Assembly: GCA_949284155.1 (NCBI GenBank)
Contig: CASDVD010000095.1
Coordinates: 1 to 35,904, forward strand
Reading direction: 5' to 3'
Source of the DNA: an uncultured bacterium
GTDB taxonomy: Bacteria; Cyanobacteriota; Vampirovibrionia; Gastranaerophilales; Gastranaerophilaceae
DNA: 35,904 nucleotides
The notes under the pieces were generated by a model that did no database searches, had not been told where the DNA came from, and saw only the letters and a program-made list of their open reading frames with translations. Below, in pieces: positions 1 through 7,379 of the stretch (the stretch's first letter is position 1; each line of letters begins with the position of its first letter). Made by a program: the position numbers and the translations under genes.

Positions 1-26
1 GTTTCTTCGAAAACTCTTCGTTCCAT
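1..26 (-). CDS. Possible 5' end of a gene running off the window edge
   Basis: On the minus strand an ATG at 26-24 opens a frame of eight codons to the window edge (M-E-R-R-V-F-E-E). A GAGAAG motif lies just upstream but only about two bases from the ATG, too close for a good ribosome binding site. Nothing can be said about function. It may be chance. Confidence 0.2.
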
Positions 27-99
27 ATCTTCTCAGTTTCTTTGCATTTGAAAGATTTAATCATAATAAGATTGTAACATATAAATATCCTGTGAATAG

Positions 100-127
100 T
101 TGAAAATGCTGTAAAAAGGACTAAAAT
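100..127 (+). promoter_or_regulatory. Sigma70-type promoter of the structured RNA
   Basis: A TTGAAA -35 box (100-105) and a TAAAAT -10 box (122-127) are 16 bases apart. Transcription would start near 134, exactly where the structured, terminator-ended segment begins. No reading frame with a ribosome binding site follows. Confidence 0.6.
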
Positions 128-133
128 GTAATT

Positions 134-359
134 GATAGTCTGATACGGTAAATCTCCCTACCGAGCCAACTGGCGACAGAGGGATAGTCCGAGTCCTCAT
201 AATCAGGCTATTGTTTTATGGTATGAGGTCGTAAAATCTGCCTCGGACGACGTTTGGCTCAGCCATACGATGACGGGTTGGCAGTCCGTCCATACCGATT
301 TTTATAGTGTAAAGCTATAAATGCAAAAAATAAAAAAGACTCCATAAGGAGTCTTTTTT
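134..359 (+). ncRNA. Structured non-coding RNA, class unassigned (6S-like possible)
   Basis: This roughly 225-base segment lies between a good promoter and an intrinsic terminator and has no convincing reading frame. It folds into a long interrupted hairpin. GAGCCAAC (163-170) pairs with GTTTGGCTC (252-260, one bulge), GTCCGAG (187-193) with CTCGGAC (242-248), and CCTCATA (195-201) with TATGAGG (222-228). Side hairpins are GACGG/CCGTC near 272-290 and TTTATAG/CTATAAA near 301-320. It is more GC-rich than its surroundings. Size and one long irregular hairpin resemble 6S RNA. The AGTCCGAG stretch recalls the P4 strand of RNase P RNA, but the conserved 3' half of that RNA is absent. It does not match the SRP or tmRNA signatures I know. 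Confidence 0.6.
332..359. terminator. Bidirectional intrinsic terminator
   Basis: GACTCC/GGAGTC stem (338-343 and 348-353), with A-run on the left and T-run on the right, so the stem extends as A-T pairs. It can end the plus-strand RNA and also the minus-strand tRNA-Leu whose 3' end is at 361. Confidence 0.8.
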
Positions 360-360
360 A

Positions 361-445
361 TGGTGTCGATGGAGGGACTTGAACCCTCAAGGATTTCTCC
401 ACACGCCCCTCAAACGTGCGCGTATACCGATTCCGCCACATCGAC
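361..445 (-). tRNA. tRNA-Leu (anticodon GAG)
   Basis: An 85-base cloverleaf with a 7-bp acceptor stem (GTCGATG/CATCGAC), discriminator A and an encoded CCA end. The anticodon arm is CACGT-TTGAGGG-GCGTG, giving anticodon GAG (reads CUU/CUC Leu). The long variable arm is typical of tRNA-Leu. The T loop TTCAAGT is normal. Confidence 0.93.
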
Positions 446-470
446 ATATTATTAAATTTTCAATTTGTCT

Positions 471-536
471 GCGTATACCTCCCCTCTCGAAAAATGATAC
501 TTAATCATTTTTCTCGGCAGAGTGCCACATCGACAT
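471..536 (-). pseudogene. Broken tRNA-Leu 5' fragment interrupted by a hairpin
   Basis: Two blocks identical to the 5' part of the neighbouring tRNA-Leu(GAG) are present: 471-479 equals 420-428, and 524-536 equals 435-447. In the intact gene they are separated by 6 bases in the D arm; here by 44. The insert carries a perfect 10-bp hairpin (GAAAAATGAT 489-498, loop ACTTA, ATCATTTTTC 504-513). The anticodon arm and the 3' half are missing, so this cannot be a working tRNA. Confidence 0.6.
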
Positions 537-598
537 GTTTTATTTCTTTTAAAATAATAATATCATAAACAAAAATTTTTTATTATTATTTTAAAAAA

Positions 599-679
599 TG
601 CCGAAGAAGGGACTCGAACCCCCACGGATCGCTCCGCACGCACCTGAAGCGTGTGCGTCTACCATTTCGCCACTTCGGC
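599..679 (-). tRNA. tRNA-Leu (anticodon CAG)
   Basis: An 81-base cloverleaf with acceptor stem GCCGAAG/CTTCGGC and discriminator A. CCA is not encoded, unlike in the neighbouring tRNA-Leu(GAG). The anticodon arm CACGC-TTCAGGT-GCGTG gives anticodon CAG (reads CUG Leu). It has the long variable arm and a TTCGAGT T loop. Confidence 0.93.
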
Positions 680-704
680 ATTTTTTTTTGGTTTCAATGT
701 TCTT

Positions 705-732
705 TTGACGATTTGACGTCCTTTTCTATAAT
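705..732 (+). promoter_or_regulatory. Sigma70 promoter of the exported protein at 823
   Basis: TTGACG (705-710) and TATAAT (727-732) with a 16-base spacer form a near-consensus promoter. A second TTGACG lies at 713-718. A further extended -10 (TGTTATAAT, 786-794) sits closer to the gene and could give a short leader of about 22 bases. Both point toward the CDS at 823. Confidence 0.65.
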
Positions 733-822
733 AAATTCTTTTATCTCACACGTCAACAAATAATTTTTAATTTAAAAAATATTAATGTTATAATAGTATT
801 TGCGTTAATGGAGGAGATTAAT

Positions 823-1824
823 ATGCTAAATAACCGAATCATTAAGATTATATTTCTGCTGGTTCTAACTTTTTCTGTATTTTCTAACTTTTCCGCTGTT
901 AAAGCTGATGCAAAAGAAGATGTATGGGTCGGCACTTTTCAGATGGTGTGGAATGATTTGATGAATGAAGTAGTCAAAGGCCCGGTCTATTTTAAAGGTA
1001 GAACTCCCTCACTAGCTAAAGAATTGAATAAACAAAAATTTAATGCGGATATGATTTCTTCTGATTCTTACTATAAAATTTGTGCAAAGAAAACGAAATC
1101 TTTGAAGGCAAAAATTGAAAAAGATATCTATGAAAAATTTAAGGAAAAAAGCGATATTTTAGATAAATTTGAATGGAATGATACTCCCAATGACGTTTAC
1201 TTCCTATACGCAATGCTGGTAAAGAACTTTGAATTTGTCTCGCCTTTTAAAGTACTGCCTGCCGGCCGGTTCAAAAATTCTAAATTCAATGTTAAATATT
1301 TCGGTACGGATGATTCGTCCCCATATTTAATGAAAAAAAATATCAGAATTTTATTTTATGATTCCCGGAAAGAATATGCTGTTGCATTGAAAAGCAAGTC
1401 TAACGAAGAGGTTCTTCTTTATAGAACCGATAGCAATTTGGATTTTGATACTCTATATGAAAAATTAAAGAAAAAATCATCACAAAAAAATCTGAAATTT
1501 AAACAAAATGATACGCTAAAAGTTCCTTTTATAAGTGTTACTGAAGAAGTAAGCTATGATGAACTTTGTAATAAGGAGATTAAAAATACTGACAGACTGT
1601 TTATAAAGCAGGCACTCCAAACTGTTCAGTTTTATATGGATAATAACGGCGGAAAGTTAAAAAGCGAAGCGGGCATGGATATTTCTACAATGAGTCTGCA
1701 AATTGATAAAGGAAGGGATTTTAATTTTGATAAAGATTTTGTTCTCTTTATTAAAGAAGTGAATAAACCTGTGCCGTATTTTGCATTAAGAATTGATGAT
1801 ACAAAATATTTAGTGAAAGAATAG
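823..1824 (+). CDS. Exported protein of unknown function
   Basis: 333 residues. The start at 823 is chosen because GGAGGAG (810-816) sits six bases before it; an in-frame ATG at 808 overlaps that ribosome binding site and is unlikely. Residues 1-29 form a signal peptide (basic MLNNRIIK, hydrophobic core, cut near A-V-K-A-D-A). No lipobox Cys is seen. The mature protein is Lys/Asp/Phe-rich, soluble in character, without membrane segments or cysteine pairs that suggest a fold. I do not recognise the family. It is transcribed alone from strong promoters at 705-794. Likely periplasmic or surface-located. Confidence 0.8.
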   Translation: MLNNRIIKIIFLLVLTFSVFSNFSAVKADAKEDVWVGTFQMVWNDLMNEVVKGPVYFKGRTPSLAKELNKQKFNADMISSDSYYKICAKKTKSLKAKIEKDIYEKFKEKSDILDKFEWNDTPNDVYFLYAMLVKNFEFVSPFKVLPAGRFKNSKFNVKYFGTDDSSPYLMKKNIRILFYDSRKEYAVALKSKSNEEVLLYRTDSNLDFDTLYEKLKKKSSQKNLKFKQNDTLKVPFISVTEEVSYDELCNKEIKNTDRLFIKQALQTVQFYMDNNGGKLKSEAGMDISTMSLQIDKGRDFNFDKDFVLFIKEVNKPVPYFALRIDDTKYLVKE

Positions 1825-1837
1825 CAAAATAATTTAT

Positions 1838-1869
1838 GCCCCTTTTTTATATAAAAAAATGTAAGGGGC
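1838..1869 (+). promoter_or_regulatory. Hairpin covering the ribosome binding site of the next gene
   Basis: GCCCCTT (1838-1844) pairs with AAGGGGC (1863-1869); the interior is T/A-rich and can pair further. The right arm contains AAGGGG, the only ribosome-binding-like sequence before the ATG at 1881. No U-run follows the stem, so it is a poor terminator. It could limit translation of the following gene. Confidence 0.4.
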
Positions 1870-1880
1870 TTAAATATTAA

Positions 1881-2351
1881 ATGAAAAGTACACACGATAT
1901 AAGTTTTCACGGCTGGATCAGCGGCAGGACAGCGGAAGGAGCACAGACTTCCAAAGTTCATACTTGTATGAAAGGTGATTTGGCTATTATTAAACGGCTG
2001 AATGACACGATTGCCCAATTTCCGGGCCGTGCTTCAATTTCTGTTTATGACGGTTTTAGTAAAAAAGTTATTGTGGAAGTAGAAAAGGAGCAGTTGAACA
2101 AGAAGTTGAGGCTGCCATGGTTTGAGGCTTTGTACGTTCAATTACAAGGTGAACAAAAAAAGTTTCTGGAAAAATCTAATCTGGATAAAATGAAATCACT
2201 CATTTTTGAGATAGATGCGCAAGAAATTGAGTCACATAAGCAAAAAGCATTATTTCCTGTTGAAATTTCAAAAATAAAAAAATTTGAGGAAACAATAAAA
2301 AATCTGCTTACCGGTGAATCAAAGGAATGGTTTCTTAAGTATTTTTATTGA
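1881..2351 (+). CDS. Small cytoplasmic protein of unknown function
   Basis: 156 residues, no signal peptide or membrane segment. The N-terminal third contains short Gly/Ser/Thr-rich stretches (SFHGWISGRTAEGAQ) and one Cys; residues 50-80 look beta-rich (ASISVYDGFSKKVIVEVE); the C-terminal half is charged and helical. I do not recognise it. The only ribosome binding candidate (AAGGGG, 1863-1868) is about 12 bases upstream and lies in a hairpin stem, so expression may be weak or conditional. It is 18 bases ahead of the aminotransferase gene and is likely cotranscribed with it. The start could also be internal, at Met30. Confidence 0.6.
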   Translation: MKSTHDISFHGWISGRTAEGAQTSKVHTCMKGDLAIIKRLNDTIAQFPGRASISVYDGFSKKVIVEVEKEQLNKKLRLPWFEALYVQLQGEQKKFLEKSNLDKMKSLIFEIDAQEIESHKQKALFPVEISKIKKFEETIKNLLTGESKEWFLKYFY

Positions 2352-2369
2352 TTATGGTATTATCGCTTT

Positions 2370-3515
2370 ATGAATATTGATACTTTTAAAGTTGAAGAAT
2401 GGATGAATGAGTATGAAAAGTTCGCTTTATATGACATTGCCCAAACATGCGTGAATACTCTTTCATTGAGTGAGCTGGCTTTATTTGCCGGAATTTCTCT
2501 TGATGATTTTATAAAAGAATTTTCTAAAAAAAAATTAGGCTACGGGTATATACTCGGGCTGCCAAAATTTAGGCAGGGCGTATGCAAATTATATAAAGAT
2601 TTGGATATTGAAAATATAGTACCGGCTATCGGTGCTGCGGGGGCGAATCACCTTTTGTTTTATTCATTAATACAACCGGGAGATTCTGTTATTTCTGTTT
2701 TACCTGCGTATCAGCAATTATATTCCATACCTGCTTCTTACGGGGCAGAGGTTTCTATATTGCAGCTTAAACCGGGGAGTAAATTTTTACCGGATTTATC
2801 TGAATTGAAACGTTTTGTTAATAAGAATACAAAACTTATTTGTTTAAACAATCCGAATAATCCTACAGGTGCATTGATAAATGAGAGTGAACTTATTAAA
2901 ATTGTTGAAATAGCGAAATCTGTTAATGCATATATATTGTGCGATGAAGTATATAGAGGGCTTGGTGAAGATGGTGAGATTCCTTCTATTGTTGATTTAT
3001 ATGAAAAGGGTATAAGTGTTTCCAGCATGTCAAAGATTTTTTCTTTGCCGGGATTGAGACTGGGCTGGATTGCAGCAAAAGATATGCATATTATTCAAGA
3101 GTGTTTAAAACACAGAGAATATAACATGATTAGTTGTTCAATGTTTGATGAAGAAGTTGCTGCTCTTGCTTTAAGCATCAAGGATGTATTACTGGACAGA
3201 AATAAAAAAATTATACGTGAAAATTTACAGATTTTGGATGAGTGGGTCAGCAAAGAAAAACATTTTTCATATGTAAAGCCTCAGGCCGGGACGACTGCTC
3301 TTTTATATTATGATTTTGATATTCCTTCAAGAGATTTTTGTGATAAAGCGGCAAGACAGTATGGCGTTTTTCTTACACCCGGATATTGTTTTGAGTTGGA
3401 AAACTGCGTAAGAATAGGATTCGCCGGGGAAAAAGAAGTTCTGACCGGGGGGCTTGAAAAACTATCCGAATTTGCAAATAGTTTGCAGACGCAGATGCTG
3501 TCTAAACGTCAGTAA
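2370..3515 (+). CDS. PLP-dependent class I/II aminotransferase
   Basis: 381 residues, usual length for fold-type I aminotransferases. PLP-binding marks are in order: the Tyr-containing LPAYQQLY segment (111-118), NNPNNPTG (160-167, with Asn164 for the cofactor ring), CDEVYRG (191-197, Asp192 and Tyr195), and SMSKIFSLPGLRLGW (219-233) with Lys222 as Schiff-base lysine and Arg230 helping bind phosphate. The N-terminal pattern (WMNEYE, Q-T-C-V) resembles the subgroup annotated as capreomycidine synthase/VioD-like, but such annotation is loose and the substrate cannot be told. It probably transfers or eliminates from an amino acid. No clear ribosome binding site; it may depend on translation of the gene just upstream. 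Confidence 0.88.
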   Translation: MNIDTFKVEEWMNEYEKFALYDIAQTCVNTLSLSELALFAGISLDDFIKEFSKKKLGYGYILGLPKFRQGVCKLYKDLDIENIVPAIGAAGANHLLFYSLIQPGDSVISVLPAYQQLYSIPASYGAEVSILQLKPGSKFLPDLSELKRFVNKNTKLICLNNPNNPTGALINESELIKIVEIAKSVNAYILCDEVYRGLGEDGEIPSIVDLYEKGISVSSMSKIFSLPGLRLGWIAAKDMHIIQECLKHREYNMISCSMFDEEVAALALSIKDVLLDRNKKIIRENLQILDEWVSKEKHFSYVKPQAGTTALLYYDFDIPSRDFCDKAARQYGVFLTPGYCFELENCVRIGFAGEKEVLTGGLEKLSEFANSLQTQMLSKRQ

Positions 3516-3526
3516 TGACTGATTTT

Positions 3527-4393
3527 TTAGTAATATACTTTGTATTTTTTTCTCGGGGTTATGACAGCTTGTCCTCCGGGCAGCACTCTAAGTAGCGGTA
3601 CAGCAAGTCCGAATAAAAATGGTGTTGTTGCCAGTTCTGCAAGTCCTATCCACGGAGCAAGCGTATATCCGCTGCTGTTGAGATTTCCTGACAGCTGTAT
3701 TCTTTTTCCGTCTGTTCCTATGACTTGAAATTTTTCTATTGTCATTTCAGCAGGTGCACCGCCCATTGCTCTGGGGGATACTTCCGCAATTTGGGCAATT
3801 ACTTTGCTGTCTTTAGGTATTACAACTTTTCCGTCTTTTTTTACATCTTTTATTACTTTGAACTCTACAATCTGCCCGAGTTCAGGAAGTGCAATTTTGT
3901 AGGCTTCTTTGGAATCGCTGATTTTTATTTTTGAGTTTTTGGTTCGTATTTTATTTACCGGTTTCAGAACTACTTCTATTCCTGTGTCTGTGCGTTCTAT
4001 GCCTGTATAGACAGGTTTTTTAAAATCTTTATTATTTTCTGTATAAACTATTTCTTCATCTTTAATAAATTCTTTTTTATATTTTTTCTTTCCGTATTTT
4101 TTTTGTTTTAAATTTTGGGGTAGTTCGTCACTTATTAAGTCGGGGGTGTATTGAATTTTATTATGTTCGTTTTTGTTTAATGCATTTGCCGCTTCATCTT
4201 CTATTATTGGAATAACAAAATCTTGCTTTTTTTTAAGTTGAGATTTTTTAGTATTTTTTTTGTGTGTGTAACTCACATTTCCGTAATAGATTTTTTTATT
4301 TTTTGATTTTTTTGCTAATGCAATTGCAGGTATATTTATGTTAATAAACCCGAAAGACACTACAATAAACAGGCTTAGGAGCTTTTTTATCAT
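3527..4393 (-). CDS. Exported protein with C-terminal domain shared with the SLH protein
   Basis: 288 residues. The signal peptide covers about residues 1-27, followed by a Lys-rich, low-complexity linker (30-120). The C-terminal part (about 165-288) begins with GQIVEFKVIKDV, then IPKDSKVIAQIAEVSPRA and a GG-A-MTIEKF core, a long hydrophobic stretch (about 250-275) and a VITPRKKYKVYY end. The same order appears in the C-terminal part of the SLH protein at 17620-19707. I infer a shared envelope domain of unknown function. The gene starts just after the stop of the M48-like gene (4395), so the two form a translationally close pair. Confidence 0.75.
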   Translation of the reverse strand: MIKKLLSLFIVVSFGFININIPAIALAKKSKNKKIYYGNVSYTHKKNTKKSQLKKKQDFVIPIIEDEAANALNKNEHNKIQYTPDLISDELPQNLKQKKYGKKKYKKEFIKDEEIVYTENNKDFKKPVYTGIERTDTGIEVVLKPVNKIRTKNSKIKISDSKEAYKIALPELGQIVEFKVIKDVKKDGKVVIPKDSKVIAQIAEVSPRAMGGAPAEMTIEKFQVIGTDGKRIQLSGNLNSSGYTLAPWIGLAELATTPFLFGLAVPLLRVLPGGQAVITPRKKYKVYY

Positions 4394-4394
4394 A

Positions 4395-5063
4395 TTATAA
4401 TTTCCCCTTTTGGGTTCGTTTAATACGTTCTTGCTGTATTTTTCTTATTTGGGCTCTGTCAGATTTGCTGGTGAAGAGGAAATGCTGGTAGGAATCATTT
4501 TTTAGATACTCATTATGAGCAAGATATTGAGGATATTTTTCGTAAATATGCTTATATATATAAGCCGCTCTTTCCGAGCCTTTATAATGAGAGTAATCAA
4601 TCAGACCTGTTTCAGGAACGGTTTTGCTGATTAGTGTTATCATTCCGATTGGATTGTAGCCTGCTTTTACCATATAATCAACGGCTTTTTTGTCAGATTT
4701 TTTGTCATACTTTAATGGTGAAAAACCCATTGTGCAAAGTCTGAAAAGGCTGTGTCTTTTATCCATTAAAAGTGCAATTTCTTTGCTCAATGCAGCTGCT
4801 AACTCATCTTCGTTTTCAATAAACGGAATTACTCCTTTATATGCACGTATAATTGAGTTGTGGCTATGTATTACCTTTACTTTATTTTCCGGAACATAGT
4901 AAAATATTACACGTTTTTCTATATTATTAGCATTTAGAATGCGGACACCTGTTTGCATGATTTTTTTTTGGTAGACAGATTCTTTATCAAGTATTAATTC
5001 TTCTGCAACGGCTGTTGTTGAAACTATTAAAAATACTATAAAAACCCAACAAACTCTTTTCAT
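4395..5063 (-). CDS. M48-like exported protein lacking zinc ligands (pseudo-peptidase)
   Basis: 222 residues from the ATG at 5063, chosen because GGGAG lies a few bases upstream; an upstream frame start at 5105 has no such site. Residues 1-20 are a signal peptide. The segment NEDELAAALSKEIALLM (84-100) matches the HExxH helix of M48 metallopeptidases (usual form E-L-A-A-V-L-A-H-E-x-x-H), but both His are replaced (Lys94 and Leu98). The downstream helix AVDYMVKAGYNPIGM matches the family's third-ligand helix, with Lys instead of Glu. The YKGSERAAYIYKH stretch corresponds to the family's S-E-R-I motif. So the fold is likely kept and zinc proteolysis lost. It pairs with the exported protein at 3527. 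Confidence 0.75.
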   Translation of the reverse strand: MKRVCWVFIVFLIVSTTAVAEELILDKESVYQKKIMQTGVRILNANNIEKRVIFYYVPENKVKVIHSHNSIIRAYKGVIPFIENEDELAAALSKEIALLMDKRHSLFRLCTMGFSPLKYDKKSDKKAVDYMVKAGYNPIGMITLISKTVPETGLIDYSHYKGSERAAYIYKHIYEKYPQYLAHNEYLKNDSYQHFLFTSKSDRAQIRKIQQERIKRTQKGKL

Positions 5064-5202
5064 TATCTGCTCCCGCTTAGTATATACAATTATAGCGTTG
5101 AGCAAATTGAGCTGTCAAATTGCTGAAACATCTTTAATTTATTCCTTTGTCCCGGGGTTTGGCGGATGTGCTTAAATAAAAATTATTATATTGTTTTTGT
5201 GA

Positions 5203-5211
5203 GGGGGGGGG
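5203..5211 (+). repeat. Nine-G homopolymer at the mdaB ribosome binding site
   Basis: A run of nine G lies directly upstream of the ATG at 5217, inside the ribosome binding region, in otherwise AT-rich DNA. Such tracts can change length by slippage and alter spacing to the start codon. Confidence 0.7.
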
Positions 5212-5216
5212 CGGTT

Positions 5217-5777
5217 ATGAATATATTAATTATCAATGGTCATAAATATTATCAATACGCACAGGGGCGGTTAAATAAAACTCTGTTTGATCAAATAGTC
5301 AAAACTCTTTCTTTTAGTAATGAGCTTCAAACTACTATAGTTGAAGACGGATATGTTATAGATGATGAGATAGAAAAATTCAAGTGGGCGGATTTAATTA
5401 TTTTTCAGACGCCGATTAATTGGTTTTCTGTTCCCTGGCTTTTAAAAAAATATATAGATGAAGTCTATTCTTACGGTATTTTTTTCGGCCAGTCGGAAGA
5501 ATATGGCAGAGGGGGGCTTTTTAAAAATAAATATTATATGTATTCATTAACCTGGAATACACCTTGTTCTGCTTTTAATGACAGTTATGGCTTTTTTGAC
5601 GGTCGAGATGTCGATGATGTTATTCTTGCGATGCATAAATTACAGGAATATTGCGGGCTGAAAAGAATAAAAACATTTTCCGTAAATGATGTAGTACACC
5701 ATCCAAATATTTCTGAGTATCTGGATAAATTAAAATTGCATTTAGAAAAGTATATCCTAAACGTTTCTTTTATTTAA
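5217..5777 (+). CDS. mdaB: MdaB-like NAD(P)H quinone oxidoreductase (flavodoxin fold)
   Basis: 186 residues from the ATG at 5217; E. coli MdaB has 193. The opening NILIINGHKYY and A-Q-G-R-L-N give the flavin phosphate-binding loop region. FQTPINWFSVPWLLKKYID (about 68-86) is the family's flavin-contact and dimer segment, and YMYSLTWNTP (about 109-118) matches the MdaB Y-M-L-S-L-T-W-N-A-P block. The C-terminal N-D-V-V-H-H-P also fits. The enzyme should reduce quinones with two electrons using FAD and NAD(P)H, protecting against oxidative stress. It stands alone on the plus strand; its stop overlaps the stop of the minus-strand gene at 5774 by four bases. Confidence 0.88.
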   Translation: MNILIINGHKYYQYAQGRLNKTLFDQIVKTLSFSNELQTTIVEDGYVIDDEIEKFKWADLIIFQTPINWFSVPWLLKKYIDEVYSYGIFFGQSEEYGRGGLFKNKYYMYSLTWNTPCSAFNDSYGFFDGRDVDDVILAMHKLQEYCGLKRIKTFSVNDVVHHPNISEYLDKLKLHLEKYILNVSFI

Positions 5778-6076
5778 CTTTTTTTTGCCAACGGGCAGTT
5801 TTCCGCATCTTTATAGGAGTCTGTAAGAATTGAAATCAAATCTGTCAACCACCAGATTCCGAATCCGCCGAGCGTTATGAGCTGAAGAAATCCAATACCT
5901 GTATATCCCGTGTAAAAACGATGTCCGCCAATAATACCTAAAAATATACATAGTAAAAGTGTTGTAGTTTTTGAATGTTTTCCCTGATGCCAGATTGAAG
6001 GGTCAAATGTGTGACCGCAGTTTGCACATTCACTTGTATATTCCAACAGCTGTCTTCCGCATTTTGGACAAAACAT
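5774..6076 (-). CDS. TM2-domain membrane protein with N-terminal zinc ribbon
   Basis: 100 residues from the ATG at 6076, preceded by AAGGAG; a frame start 18 bases upstream overlaps that site. The N-terminus holds two CxxC pairs (C-P-K-C at 3-6 and C-A-N-C at 17-20), a small zinc ribbon. Two membrane helices follow with the TM2 signature (GGHRFYTG, then GIGFLQLITLGGFGIWWLTD). TM2 proteins are widespread small membrane proteins with no settled role. Likely an inner-membrane protein with the ribbon in the cytoplasm. It follows the DivIC-like gene by about 34 bases. Confidence 0.88.
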   Translation of the reverse strand: MFCPKCGRQLLEYTSECANCGHTFDPSIWHQGKHSKTTTLLLCIFLGIIGGHRFYTGYTGIGFLQLITLGGFGIWWLTDLISILTDSYKDAENCPLAKKS

Positions 6077-6109
6077 AAATTTCTCCTTTTTCAATATTAT
6101 TTTAGTAGT

Positions 6110-6490
6110 TTATTTATTTTTCTTTTTAGATTTTGTTTTTACATTGGTTGTTTGTTGTTGAGGTTTATTAATGATGACAAGCACCTCATCTTCGCCTGCC
6201 ATTTTCAAGTTGTTTCTGGCAATGGCTTCCAGACTTTTCATTGAACTAAAATCTTCAAGTTCTTCTTTAAGCCGTTGATTTTCTGCATAAGCCTGTTTAT
6301 TGAGTTCTTTCATTTTTTTTATTTTTCCGTGATAGCTTATGCTTTTTGTTATGTTATTAAATGCGCTTATTCCTATTTGAGCAAGGCAAATTAACAAAAC
6401 AATTGTCAAAAATGAATAATAAAAACGAATTTTATTTTTTCGTTTATTATTCTTAGCCTGAGTTTTTTGAATTAAGTCAGGTTTTTGCAC
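6110..6490 (-). CDS. FtsB/DivIC-type septum formation initiator
   Basis: 126 residues with a GTG start at 6490 and AAAGGAAAAG upstream. The plan is that of FtsB/DivIC: a short basic cytoplasmic part, one membrane helix (about 25-45), then a periplasmic coiled coil (about 55-85), and the conserved end EAIARNNLKMAGEDEVLVI (about 89-107). A Lys-rich tail of about 20 residues is added. It should belong to the FtsQ/FtsL/FtsB-like divisome core. It lies upstream of the TM2 gene on the same strand. Confidence 0.87.
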   Translation of the reverse strand: MQKPDLIQKTQAKNNKRKNKIRFYYSFLTIVLLICLAQIGISAFNNITKSISYHGKIKKMKELNKQAYAENQRLKEELEDFSSMKSLEAIARNNLKMAGEDEVLVIINKPQQQTTNVKTKSKKKNK

Positions 6491-6583
6491 TGTTCTTTTC
6501 CTTTACCTTCCCCAGTTTGATGCTCCTGTTCAAAACACCATGATATTATAGCTTTAACATAAGGGTTTGTAAACCGAGCCGGG

Positions 6584-7321
6584 TTAACGGTCTTTTAGTT
6601 GTGCCAGTAATCTGAGAATTTCAAGATACAGCCATACCATTGTAACCATTAATCCAAAGGCGCCATACCATTCAAAGTATTTTGGCAGAAGGTTTTCTTC
6701 TCCTTTGATTATAAAATCAAAATCTAAAATCAAACTCAATGATGCGACTGCAACAATTACAATGCTTATTCCTATACCTATAGGAGAAGAGCTATACATA
6801 AATGTTAGCGGATGTCCGAATAACGATGCAACTAAGTTTATTAAATATAATGCCATAATTGAAATTAATGCGGTCATAATTATGCTTCTGAATCGCTGTG
6901 TAGCTTGTATAATTTTTGTTTTAAACAAGAACAGCATCACAAAAAGTGCTGCAAAAGTACCGGCAACAGCTTGTAATGCAATACCCGGATATTGCGCTTC
7001 AAACACCATAGAAACGCTGCCTAAAAAAGCTCCTTCCGCAAATGCATATATCGGCGACAGATAAGTTGCTGTTTTGGGTTTAAATGAGATTATTAATGCC
7101 AGAATAAAACCGGCAATCAGTCCAATAGTACCTACAAGCATTACTTTATTTGCATAACCCATGAAGGCCTCATATACTACAGCGGCTGCTGACACTGCAA
7201 GAATTGCAAATAAAATAAATGATTTGTTGATAGCACCTGAAACACTCATTGGCTCAGCACCTATCATTTGTGCGTTATCGAATCTGTCTTTGGATAAAAC
7301 AGGATTTGAACTTCTAAACAT
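6584..7321 (-). CDS. Bax inhibitor-1/YccA family membrane protein
   Basis: 245 residues with seven hydrophobic segments after a hydrophilic N-terminus (about 1-28, with the motif N-P-V-L). The segment order, YAFAEGAFLGSVS in the middle and DFDFIIKGEENLLPKYFEW near the end, matches the BaxI_1 branch of the TMBIM/BI-1 superfamily. The Asp pair in the sixth-seventh segment region is the pH/Ca2+ sensing feature of YetJ-like members. Inner-membrane protein; leak channel or stress role is known only from relatives. It has its own ribosome binding site (GAGGAG close to the ATG). Confidence 0.9.
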   Translation of the reverse strand: MFRSSNPVLSKDRFDNAQMIGAEPMSVSGAINKSFILFAILAVSAAAVVYEAFMGYANKVMLVGTIGLIAGFILALIISFKPKTATYLSPIYAFAEGAFLGSVSMVFEAQYPGIALQAVAGTFAALFVMLFLFKTKIIQATQRFRSIIMTALISIMALYLINLVASLFGHPLTFMYSSSPIGIGISIVIVAVASLSLILDFDFIIKGEENLLPKYFEWYGAFGLMVTMVWLYLEILRLLAQLKDR

Positions 7322-7379
7322 AGTTTACTCCTCTTTTTCTGTCATTAAATCTTTAACATATATCAGGGTAAAAATCAAT

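Noticed and set aside
178-200. Resemblance to the P4 strand of RNase P RNA
   Set aside because: Only a short match; the rest of the conserved core is missing and the RNA is too short.
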